Origin: Helicobacter saguini
Lineage (GTDB): Bacteria; Campylobacterota; Campylobacteria; Campylobacterales; Helicobacteraceae
Direction: 5' to 3'
Assembly: GCF_000762875.2 (NCBI RefSeq)
Contig: NZ_JRMP02000014.1
Location: 1-64,000, forward strand
Length of the DNA: 64,000 nucleotides
Shown here: piece after piece, positions 37,090 to 46,177 of the stretch
How the letters are laid out: the number at the start of each line of letters is the position of its first letter
Numbering within the stretch: position 1 is the stretch's first letter
Made by a program: the position numbers and the translations under genes
Notes under the pieces: generated by a model
What the model was told of the DNA's origin: nothing
The model's input: the letters and a program-made list of their open reading frames with translations, nothing else
The model's database searches: none

Positions 37090-39400
37090 ATGTTGTTTAG
37101 ATTTTTAGGACTATTTATTTTGTGTTTTGCTTTTGTATTTGCGGATAATACAAAAAATATAGAATCTAAGCAAGATTCTATAGAATCTAAAAATGAAAGT
37201 GATGAAATCGAGTTTGACACGATAGAAATTAGCGGTGTTAAAAAAAGCAAAGAGCAAAAAAACTTTAGCACACCAGGTGCCATTAGCACTAAAGAGGGTA
37301 TTTATGATTCTACACAGAATCTAGATTCTACAATTAGAACTATACCAGGAGCTTACACGCAAATAGACCAATCACAAGGAAGCGTATCAATAAATATTCG
37401 CGGTATGAGTGGCTTTGGTCGTGTAAATACGATGATAGATGGTGTAAGTCAAAGCTTTTTTGGGACAAGTGAGGATAGACTAAATTCTACCACGCACCCA
37501 AGTCCTGGTGGTATGGGAAGTGAGAGTGGGACATCTGCTTTTGGTGCGTTAATAGATTCTAACTTTTTGATAGGTATAGATTTGCAAAGAGGTGGCTTTA
37601 ATTCTAACGGGGGGGGGGGGTAATGCCCTTGTAGGCAGTGCGAATTTACGCACACTTGATGTAGATGATGTAATGCGTAATAAGAAATATGTAGGATTTT
37701 TAGGGAAATTTTCTTATGGAGATAATGGCATAGGTCCTAGTGTGATGGGCGCTATTGCCACTAGATATACTTTTAAAAATAATATAAGGTTAGGAGCATT
37801 ATACGCATATAGTATAAAAGATATAAGCCAAGAGTATAGAATCGGCGGTGGTAGATTTAATGATGACCCTGCTAATCCTAATCTTATCCCAAGCCTTAAT
37901 ACAACTAGATTAAGGCAAACTCCAAGCAGCCATTTATTTAAATTTGAGTTAGAGCCTTATGCTAATCATTTAATCAAGTTTCAATATCGCCGCTATGATA
38001 CGCACTTAGCAGGACGAGAAATTTCAGCTAATAATTATCAAATAAGTTATAGATTTAATCCAGAATCTAATCTTATAGATTCTAAGATTCTAATAGCGTA
38101 TAATCAAACAATGCAAGATTATGATGATGATTTTACATGGATAACTTTGCCGCTAAATCGATACTTTAGTGATATAAAAGCAAATAATCAATATGTAACA
38201 ATAGATGCAAATAATGCAAGTGAATTTAGCTTTTTCAAAGATTTACATTTGAATCTAGTGTATGGAGCTAATTTTTCGCTAAATAAATATGATAGAAAAT
38301 TCTTTTGGAAAGTAGATCCGGGAACTGGTCAGTGGAATATAAATTTAGAGAGGGCAGTATCATTTTTACCTAGCGGGGAGCAGCAAATCACAACTGCTTA
38401 TTTAGATTCTAATATTAAATATAAATTTATGAATTTAAGTGTAAATTTGAATATGATGTATTGGAATCTAATGGGGCAAGTAGGGAGATGTTCTAATAGA
38501 GAGTATTGTGGTAAGTATTATGATACGACTTATACATATAAAAATTTTGCTAAAGATGATTTAGTCTTTAATGCTTTTGTGTTGTATTCAATGGATATTT
38601 TTAAATTTTTTCAGCCATTTATTAGCTATGCAAAAACAAATAGAGCGTTAAACCCACAAGAGCAGTTTGTATCAGGAGCAGGAGGACAGCAAGTAAATGT
38701 GTGGCTAAGACCAGAATCTGCTAATACTTATCAAGTAGGATTAAATATCTTTTTAGATTCTATATTTTTTAAAGAAGATTTTTTAGGTATAAAATTAGTA
38801 TATTTTTACACGGATATTAAAGATTATATTTATGATGATTGGGATACAAATTATACTTTTGTGCCTAGACTTAATGGAAATGCAAACTATCAAGGTATAG
38901 AGTTAGAATCTAATTTCACAATGCCTCACTTTTATGCAAAGTTAGGTTACACTTATCAAAATAGTGAATTTCCATATTCATTAAGCACGACTTTAGCCCC
39001 AGGAATGGGCTATGGACAAAGTCAATTTAGCAGACTTCCAAAGCATATTTTAAATTTAGATATGGGTGCTACACTTTTAGATTCTAAGATTATCTTAGGT
39101 AGTATTATCCGCTATACAGGCGGTGCAGAGCGTATAAATCCTTTAAGTGAGAATCTAGAAGAAGGAATAAGCGTAGAAAAAATACCAGATTACACAACTT
39201 GGGATATGTATATCACTTTTAATCTAGCAAAGTTTTTAACACTAAAACTAGACATACAGAATCTACTTGATATTGACTATATGGACGCTTTAAATACATT
39301 TAATTCAAGCTCTGGAAATTACGACCCAAATGGCATTACAGCCTTTAATAACTCCGCACGTGGCAGAACTTTCATAGGAAGCATCACCGCCAGATTCTAA
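37090..39400 (+). CDS. TonB-dependent outer-membrane receptor, phase-OFF by G tract
   Basis: A signal peptide is followed by a short linker rich in 9-mers, a plug domain (FDTIEISGVKKSKE, INIRGMSGFGRVNTMIDGV) and a 22-strand-type barrel ending GSITARF with the terminal Phe. It is probably a haem or iron-complex receptor; the ligand cannot be read from sequence. In frame from 37090 the protein runs into 12 G (37609-37620) and TAA. With 11 G the frame joins the barrel (NGGGGNALVGSANLRT), giving 769 residues. So the gene is OFF as sequenced. The TAA stop at its true end is part of AGATTCTAA. Confidence 0.85.
37609..37620 (+). repeat. Poly-G tract, 12 G, contingency repeat
   Basis: Twelve G follow AAC. 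Twelve puts TAA in frame immediately; 11 (or 14) restores the receptor. It sits in the plug domain, so OFF products lack the barrel entirely. Confidence 0.92.
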
Positions 39401-39403
39401 TCC

Positions 39404-41194
39404 CTACCGCACATAGCCTAAGTCGTATAATGCGTTGGCAAATTTCACAAGCAAGGGACCGCCGCGTCCCCCGCTTCCGCCATGCTCTATTAATATCGTA
39501 ATAGCATACTTTGGATTTTCATACGGCACAAAGGCAGTCATCCAGCTTTGTGAACGTTTCCAATAGTCCATATCCGCTTCCCTTGTACGTTTCATCGTAT
39601 CTTGCGAGATTCCTACCACTTGCGCCGTCCCTGTCTTACAAGCTAACGAAACTTTCACACCTTGCGTCACACGATATGCAGTCCCACCAGGCACGCTACA
39701 CACCTGATACATCCCTAGCCGCAGCGCGGGCAGTTTTGATTTCTCAAAGCTAGTCAAAACATCTTGCACAGGCATTTCTACCTTTTGCTCCCCTAGCTCC
39801 TTTGCAAAGTGCGGCGTGACTAGCTTCCCACTAGCAAGTAACGCTGTATAACGCGCTATTTGCATAGGCGTAGCAAGGAATGAGCCCTGCCCTATGCTAG
39901 TTTGAATGGTATCGCCGATATACCACTGCTGTGAATATGTCTTTAGCTTCCATTCAGGCGTAGGGAAGATTCCAGCGTTTTCATAAGGTAAATCAATGCC
40001 AGTCTTTTCACCAAAGCCCATTTTTCCCATAACCAAAGCCATATTTTCAATCCCAGCGACCTGCGAAAGCTTATAAAAATACACATCTACACTCTCTCTT
40101 ATCGCTTTATACACATCAGCAGAGCCATGTCCGCCAGCTTTCCAGTCGCGGAATTTATGCCCATTGATTTCCACATACCAAGGCGTAGGAATGATAGTAG
40201 ATTCTGTAATATTTGCATATTCAAGGAAGGATAACGCCATTCCCATTTTTATAACGCTTCCTGGCGGATATTGTCCGCTTATTAGCTTATTTATGAGCGG
40301 CTTATAAGGATTTTCTAACAATGCCTTATATTTCGCATGTGAAATGCCCCCTACAAAATCATTTATATTATACTCCGGATAGCTCCCAGCCGCCAAAATC
40401 TCGCCATTATGCACATCCATAATGATAGCCGCCCCTTCAAGCCCTTCAAACGCAGTATCAAGCCTTTCTTGCAGCCGCATATCAAGGCTAACTTTCATAT
40501 CATTATTACTTATATCTTGCTCTTCTTCAAGCAGTTTTAGCTGCTGATTTAGGCTATTTACTTGAATCTTGCGCGTTCTTAGTTTCCCTTGTAAAAATGT
40601 GTTATATTGCTTTTCTAAGCCTTGTTTGCCGATAATCTTAGTGTATTTTGATATAGGTTCAATCTCAGTATCGCGTGCATCACTAGCCCCGATATAGCCT
40701 ATCACGTGGGAAGCGGATGCGTCATTTGGATACATTCTTTTTGTTGTAGATTCTATAAAAATATTTGTATTTTGCATTAACGCCGCATAAATAATTTGCA
40801 TTTGCGAATATGGTATAAAGTCAATAATTGTCACAGGTGTGCGGCGATAAATGCTATCGGTATCCTTGTAGGTTTTCCGCAAAGATTCTATATTTGCATC
40901 CTTTATGTGTAGCTTTATAAAATTTAGCTCATTTTCTAGCTCACTTTCTTTTAAGCGATTTTTTAGCGACAAAGAAAAGCCTAGCTCATTTATAGCAAGT
41001 GGCTCATTATTTCTATCCAAAATCTGCCCACGTGTAGGCACTAGATTCTCTATTTTTATGGTATTTTCAAGGCTTAATTTATCATAATGCTCATGACGAG
41101 CTATTGTCAAAATATATAGCTTAGTGATAATCACAATGCAGACAATCCCAAAAATACTATATAGAATCTTAAAGCTAGCAGGCGTTTTATTCAT
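39404..41194 (-). CDS. mrdA: Penicillin-binding protein 2 (elongation transpeptidase)
   Basis: A cell-wall transpeptidase for the elongasome. An N-terminal membrane anchor (LYSIFGIVCIVIITKLYIL), a dimerisation/pedestal region with LVPTRGQILDRNNEPLA, and the catalytic domain with the PPGSVIK active-site Ser/Lys near residue 313 are seen. The SVDVYFYK segment (the SxN motif reads SVD) and KTGTAQV follow. The 596-residue length is normal. It is downstream of a small membrane protein gene in the same operon, 13 bp apart. The gene contains only scattered 9-mers. Confidence 0.93.
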   Translation of the reverse strand: MNKTPASFKILYSIFGIVCIVIITKLYILTIARHEHYDKLSLENTIKIENLVPTRGQILDRNNEPLAINELGFSLSLKNRLKESELENELNFIKLHIKDANIESLRKTYKDTDSIYRRTPVTIIDFIPYSQMQIIYAALMQNTNIFIESTTKRMYPNDASASHVIGYIGASDARDTEIEPISKYTKIIGKQGLEKQYNTFLQGKLRTRKIQVNSLNQQLKLLEEEQDISNNDMKVSLDMRLQERLDTAFEGLEGAAIIMDVHNGEILAAGSYPEYNINDFVGGISHAKYKALLENPYKPLINKLISGQYPPGSVIKMGMALSFLEYANITESTIIPTPWYVEINGHKFRDWKAGGHGSADVYKAIRESVDVYFYKLSQVAGIENMALVMGKMGFGEKTGIDLPYENAGIFPTPEWKLKTYSQQWYIGDTIQTSIGQGSFLATPMQIARYTALLASGKLVTPHFAKELGEQKVEMPVQDVLTSFEKSKLPALRLGMYQVCSVPGGTAYRVTQGVKVSLACKTGTAQVVGISQDTMKRTREADMDYWKRSQSWMTAFVPYENPKYAITILIEHGGSGGRGGPLLVKFANALYDLGYVR

Positions 41195-41207
41195 TGCTTA
41201 ATCACTC

Positions 41208-41768
41208 CTACACTCTCATAAATAAAAAATAATAAAGCAAAGCAAGCGCGCAATCAAACACCGCATAATACACATAAATAAGCGAAAAATCTAGCACATT
41301 TGTCTTAAACAAAATATTAGATAAAATCATCCCAGCCACATACAAAAGGTAAAGCAGGGCAACATAAATCACAATAAAAAGCCAGTTTAGCTCCATTGCA
41401 GATTCTAAACTATTAGCCACTAATAAATGTGTAACAAAAAATACTAAAGGCATAATACCAAAAATTAAAGACTTATCAAATTCATAATAAAATACGCATA
41501 AAAGCACTAAAATGCTAACATAGTGATTTCTATCATTATAATGCTTATGAAATATCAAAAATAGCACCCCAACAAGCGGAGGCAACAGCGGATAAATATC
41601 ACTAAGACTTGTGTAGATAAGATAGGCAATAGCAAAAAATATAAAATAAATATTGTGATTAACTTTACTTTTTTTATACGACTTAGAAAACATAACATAA
41701 ACTTTACAAATAAAATAATCTAAAATTATACAATATTCTTTAGAATAGATTCCATATTTCACATACAT
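41208..41768 (-). CDS. Multi-pass membrane protein upstream of PBP2
   Basis: About five hydrophobic segments (IYFIFFAIAYLIYTSL, LPPLVGVLFLIF, VSILVLLCVFYY, LIFGIMPLVFFVTHLLVA, LFIVIYVALLYLLYVAGMIL). It lies directly before mrdA, 13 bp apart, and resembles the small membrane protein next to PBP2 in other Helicobacter. A rod-shape role such as an MreD-like partner is plausible but unproven. The start at 41768 has no good ribosome site; an ATG at 41693 is an alternative. Confidence 0.6.
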   Translation of the reverse strand: MYVKYGIYSKEYCIILDYFICKVYVMFSKSYKKSKVNHNIYFIFFAIAYLIYTSLSDIYPLLPPLVGVLFLIFHKHYNDRNHYVSILVLLCVFYYEFDKSLIFGIMPLVFFVTHLLVANSLESAMELNWLFIVIYVALLYLLYVAGMILSNILFKTNVLDFSLIYVYYAVFDCALALLYYFLFMRV

Positions 41769-42167
41769 AAAACCTTACAAAACGAAACTTATAAAAATAA
41801 AAATTATAAATTTAATACATTTAAAAGTAAAAAATAACGAAAAAAGTATAGAATCTAGTTTTTGAAATTTCATCCACTTAAAAAATATGTTGGTGGGTGG
41901 GCGTTAAAATAAAGAATAGAATTTAAAATATAAATAGATTCTATACAAAGTAAGTAAGATAGGATTTAAAGAATAAATAGATTCTATAAAAGCAAGAAAG
42001 TGGGCAAAAGATTTGAAAATTCTTCAAATTGCATTTGTCGCTATATTTTTAGAAAAGTGGTTAGAATCTAGATTCTAAACTTGCCAAAAGATTCTAAAAA
42101 GATATTTAAAGTATAGAATCTAGATTCTAAAAGATTCTAAGATACCAACAACACAAAAGGAGAGAAG
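41769..42167. repeat. 399-bp intergenic cluster of dispersed repeats
   Basis: No gene. It contains one inverted GC-rich element (41891-41909), about nine 9-mers, and two TAGAATCTAGATTCTA palindromes (42062, 42114) within 52 bp. The AAAGGAGAG ribosome site of the RND gene is at the right end. Short direct repeats of AATAGATTCTATA occur at about 41935 and 41980. Confidence 0.75.
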
Positions 42168-45100
42168 ATGTATAAATTTGCGATTAATCGTCCTGTAAGC
42201 ACTTTTATGTTTGCTATGGCTATGATTTTATTTGGGCTTTATGCTATTAATATGATGCCAAAGGCGCTTTTCCCTGATGTGGATTTCCCTGTTGTTGTGG
42301 TTAAAACAACTTATAAAGGGGCGAGTGCTGAAACGATTGAAACAAAGGTTACTGATAAGATAGAACAAGCTGTCCTTGCTATTGATGGGCTAAAGTATGT
42401 TACGTCTAATTCTGCAAAAAATGTGAGTCTAGTTGTAGCGCAGTTTGACTTAGAAAAGCCAATAGAGACCGCTGTAAATGATGTGCGCGACAAAGTAAGT
42501 GCTGTTGTGCTTGATAGTGAAATCGATAAGCCAACGGTGCAAAAGCTTGATACAGGTAGCACGCCGATTGTTTCGCTTTTCGTGTCTTCTAATAAGCCTG
42601 TGCCTGAAATGATGAAGCATATAAATAATGTTATCACGCCTATTTTGCAGCGAATTAGCGGTGTGGGAAATGTAAAATTGAATGGTTATCGTGAGCGTCA
42701 AGTGAAAGTCTATCCTGACCAAACCTTAATGAATAAATATGGAATCACATATACTGATTTAGCGGGAATCTTAGGGAAAGAAAACCGCGAAATAGATGGC
42801 GGTCGCGTTTTAGATTCTAAAAGCGAACATTATATAGTAACTGATGCAAATAGTATGAGCGTAGAGCAAGTGGGCGATATAATTATAAAAGATGGCTTAA
42901 AGCTAAAAGATGTAGCCGAAATTGATGATGGCTTGGCTGAAGAGAAGTCCTACTCGACACTAAATGGCAAATATGGCGTAATATTAGAAGTGCAAAAAAT
43001 CACAGGAGCAAATGAAATCGCTATTTCTAAAGGTGTAAAAGAAGCCCTGCAACAAATAAACTCAGTTAGCCCGGGCTTTGAAGTAGAAATCTTTTGGGAT
43101 ACCACCGATTATATCCAAAGCTCCATAAAAGATATACAATTTGACCTTGCTTTAGGTGGCTTACTTGCGGTTAGTATCGTATTTTTATTCTTGCGAAATG
43201 TTACTATTACAATCGTATCTGCGATTTGTTTGCCCGTTTCTGTGCTTGGCACTTTTATGCTAATACACATGATGGGCTTTACGCTAAATATGCTTACAAT
43301 GCTAGCCTTGACATTAGCTATCGGCATTATCATAGATGATGCAATCGTGGTAATTGAAAATATCCATAAAAAGTTAGAGCATGGAATGAAACCGCGTGAA
43401 GCAGCTTATGAAGGAGTGCGAGAAATAGGCTTTGCAATCGTAGCCATATCTGCTATGTTATTATCCGTTTTCGTGCCTGTTGGGACAATGAGTGGAATCT
43501 CAGGGAAATTTTTTGCATCTTTTGGACTTACCGTTGCCTTAGCTGTGGGCTTAAGCTATATTGTTGTAATTAGCGTTGTGCCGATGTTTAGCTCGATTTT
43601 GCTAAAGGCAGAGCAAAGTGCGTTTTACTACAAAACAAAGCCCTTTTTTGATAAGCTAGATTCTATATATTTACACACAATTAAGTTTTTAATGAAAAGC
43701 TGGTTTAATATGATTATTGTGGCAGCCGCAGTGTTTGGAATCTTTATGCTTAGTCTTGTTGTCGCTAGCACTATGGGAAATGAATTTCTTTTGAAAGAAG
43801 ATAGAAGCGAATTTGAAATTATGTTTAAAGGAAAGCCCGGAATTAGCATTACTGAAATGAAACATCGCACTGAAGCCTTTGCCAAGCAAGTGGAGAAAAA
43901 TCCAAATGTGAAATTTGTCGCATTGCAAGTGGGACCGGGCGATTTGCAACAGGCATTTTTTAGTGAATTATATGTGCGACTTAAGCCTATAAAGGATAGA
44001 AGTGGCTCTGGGCGTGAGAGAGACCAGTTTGTAATACTAGATAAGATTCTAAGTGAGCTGCGAAATATGCCAGAAGCAAAGGGCTTAGATGTCTTTGGTA
44101 GTGAAGTGCCACTTGTTGGTGGTGGTAGTGATAATACGCCTGTGCAGTTAGCAGTTTTTTCCCCGGTAGAATCTATTATGCAAAATAGCGTAGAAAAACT
44201 AAGCAAATATATTAATGAAGTCGAGCCAAAGTTTAAAGATAAAATCACAAACTTTCACCTTAGCACATCAGATTCTATGCCAGCCTTTAAACTAATCCCC
44301 ATTCGCCAAAATGTCGCGCAATATGGAATCACAAGCACTGATATAGGTCAAGCAATAAGTATGGCTTTTAGCGGGGAAACGCAGGTAGCATATTATAAAG
44401 AAGCGGGGAAAGAATACTATATCACGGTGCGAGCGCCTGATGATAAGCGAATTAGCCTTGAAGATATTAAAAAAGTGCAAGTGCGAAGTTCTGCTGGGAA
44501 TCTAATCTTTATTGATGGGCTTGTGGATATTGAGGATAGTTTTACATCTACAAATATCACTAGATTCAATCGTCAGCGAAGTATCACCGTGGCAGTCGAG
44601 CCAAAGGAGCATAGTGGCTTAAGCGTGGGCGAAATGGTGCAGCTAATAGAGAAAAACGCAAATGAAGGTGCGAAATGGTTAGAATCTGGCGCTGGTTATC
44701 GCCTTATGGGTCAAGCGGATAATTTGAGCGAGACGCTACTTGCCTTTGGTATTGCTATCGGTATGGCGTTTATTTTGATTTATTTGATTCTAGCGGCTTT
44801 ATATGAGAGCTTTTTGCAGCCTATTATTATTATGGTAACGATGCCACTTAGCTTTAGTGGGGCATTTTTTGCGATAAAATTAGTAGGTGGCTCAAGTGCT
44901 GCAATGTCAATGTTTTCAATTATGGGGCTAATATTACTAATAGGAATGGTAGGCAAAAACGCAACGCTACTTGTGGATGTGGCAAATGAAAAGCTAAAAG
45001 AAGGCGTAAGCATAACTGAAGCAATACAATTTGCCGGGGAATCAAGGCTGCGACCGATACTAATGACAACGATAGCAATGGTCGCTGGAATGCTCCCCTT

Positions 45101-45281
45101 AGCCCTAGCCACAGGCGATGGTAGTGCGATGAAGCAGCCCATAGGTTTAGCAATGATAGGCGGCTTACTTGTCTCAATGATGCTATCTTTGCTAGTCGTC
45201 CCCATATTTTATAGAATCATCACCCCAATAGATTTAAAACTACAACGATTCTATAAACCAAAGAAAGAAGATGAAATCTAG
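42168..45281 (+). CDS. hefC: RND efflux transporter (HefC/AcrB family)
   Basis: An inner-membrane proton-driven drug and bile-salt exporter of the AcrB/HefC group. MYKFAINRPVSTFMFAMAM starts the first helix. Proton-relay helices carry LTLAIGIIIDDAIVVIENI, and the porter domain motif GASAETIETKVTDKIEQA is present, with 12 transmembrane segments implied and 1037 residues total. HefC in H. pylori is the closest remembered relative. The membrane-fusion and TolC-like genes that normally precede it are absent here, so it may draw on partners encoded elsewhere. Only scattered 9-mers, no long insert; the stop lies in AAATCTAG. Confidence 0.88.
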   Translation: MYKFAINRPVSTFMFAMAMILFGLYAINMMPKALFPDVDFPVVVVKTTYKGASAETIETKVTDKIEQAVLAIDGLKYVTSNSAKNVSLVVAQFDLEKPIETAVNDVRDKVSAVVLDSEIDKPTVQKLDTGSTPIVSLFVSSNKPVPEMMKHINNVITPILQRISGVGNVKLNGYRERQVKVYPDQTLMNKYGITYTDLAGILGKENREIDGGRVLDSKSEHYIVTDANSMSVEQVGDIIIKDGLKLKDVAEIDDGLAEEKSYSTLNGKYGVILEVQKITGANEIAISKGVKEALQQINSVSPGFEVEIFWDTTDYIQSSIKDIQFDLALGGLLAVSIVFLFLRNVTITIVSAICLPVSVLGTFMLIHMMGFTLNMLTMLALTLAIGIIIDDAIVVIENIHKKLEHGMKPREAAYEGVREIGFAIVAISAMLLSVFVPVGTMSGISGKFFASFGLTVALAVGLSYIVVISVVPMFSSILLKAEQSAFYYKTKPFFDKLDSIYLHTIKFLMKSWFNMIIVAAAVFGIFMLSLVVASTMGNEFLLKEDRSEFEIMFKGKPGISITEMKHRTEAFAKQVEKNPNVKFVALQVGPGDLQQAFFSELYVRLKPIKDRSGSGRERDQFVILDKILSELRNMPEAKGLDVFGSEVPLVGGGSDNTPVQLAVFSPVESIMQNSVEKLSKYINEVEPKFKDKITNFHLSTSDSMPAFKLIPIRQNVAQYGITSTDIGQAISMAFSGETQVAYYKEAGKEYYITVRAPDDKRISLEDIKKVQVRSSAGNLIFIDGLVDIEDSFTSTNITRFNRQRSITVAVEPKEHSGLSVGEMVQLIEKNANEGAKWLESGAGYRLMGQADNLSETLLAFGIAIGMAFILIYLILAALYESFLQPIIIMVTMPLSFSGAFFAIKLVGGSSAAMSMFSIMGLILLIGMVGKNATLLVDVANEKLKEGVSITEAIQFAGESRLRPILMTTIAMVAGMLPLALATGDGSAMKQPIGLAMIGGLLVSMMLSLLVVPIFYRIITPIDLKLQRFYKPKKEDEI

Positions 45282-45424
45282 CGAAGGTTTATAGAATCTA
45301 AAACAAATACAAACTACAAAAACAATATATTTATTCTTAAAAATAAAAGAATATATAAACTTTACCCAATCGTTAAAATATATTCTAAAAAATGTTACTT
45401 TTTTTCCAAAATTTTTAAAAAATG

Positions 45425-45437
45425 TTTTTTTTTTTTT
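45425..45437 (+). repeat. Poly-T tract, 13 T, upstream of an outer-membrane protein gene
   Basis: Thirteen T about 90 bases before the ATG at 45527. It could modulate expression by changing promoter geometry, as T tracts do upstream of some H. pylori adhesin genes. A -10-like sequence follows but no clear promoter can be fixed. Confidence 0.5.
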
Positions 45438-45526
45438 GTATTTGCTATTTATTAAATATACATAAAATGTATTTAATCTTTTTTAGTTATCTATAAAAGA
45501 ATTTTATATTTTACAAGGACATAACA

Positions 45527-46177
45527 ATGAGAAAATTTTTAAGTTGTGTAGCATTAAGTGCTATTTTACAAAGTGTTGTGTATGCTGAGAGTGAGCAAAG
45601 TGGTTTATTTATAGGTGCTAGTGTGGGTGCTAATATTTTAGATTTTTCCGCTTATGATAATGGCAGAAAAATTAGCAGCCAAAGTGAAGTAAAAACTACT
45701 TATAGCATAGGTGTAAAATTTGGCTATAACTATTTTTTTACTGAAATGTTAGGTTTAAGAGGGTATTTATCCTATGATTTTGATGGAATTATAGTGCCTA
45801 GTGTTGTCTTTGCAGATGCTCCTTATGCAAAAGATATAATGTATCATAATGTAGGTTTAAATGTTGATTTCATGGTTAACTTTTTAAATATGGATTATTT
45901 TTCTATGGGTGCATTTGTTGGGTTTAATCTGGGATATGCAATGGCTTCATTTACAAACAAAACTATGAATGAGCAAATGCAACAAATGGCAGATTATAAT
46001 GGTTTTAATATACCTATTAATGTTGGTATTTCTGTAACACTTAATAGTCAACATAAGCTTGAGTTAGGAGCGAAGATACAAACACTAGCGGCAGGATATA
46101 CAAGCAAGACGGATAGAACAAGTACCTTTCTTTTTAAGCCCTACATAATAACATTAGGATATTCATATATTTTTTAA
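45527..46177 (+). CDS. Small outer-membrane beta-barrel protein
   Basis: A signal peptide (MRKFLSCVALSAILQSVVYA) precedes a barrel-type sequence with regular alternation and aromatic girdles (GVKFGYNYFFTEMLGLRGYLSY; FSMGAFVGFNLGYAMASF) and a C-terminal Tyr-Ser-Tyr-Ile-Phe, the usual barrel ending. At 216 residues it fits an eight-strand barrel. It is typical of Helicobacter outer-membrane protein families but not assigned to one. Its 3' end overlaps the convergent uvrC by 15 bp. Confidence 0.7.
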   Translation: MRKFLSCVALSAILQSVVYAESEQSGLFIGASVGANILDFSAYDNGRKISSQSEVKTTYSIGVKFGYNYFFTEMLGLRGYLSYDFDGIIVPSVVFADAPYAKDIMYHNVGLNVDFMVNFLNMDYFSMGAFVGFNLGYAMASFTNKTMNEQMQQMADYNGFNIPINVGISVTLNSQHKLELGAKIQTLAAGYTSKTDRTSTFLFKPYIITLGYSYIF

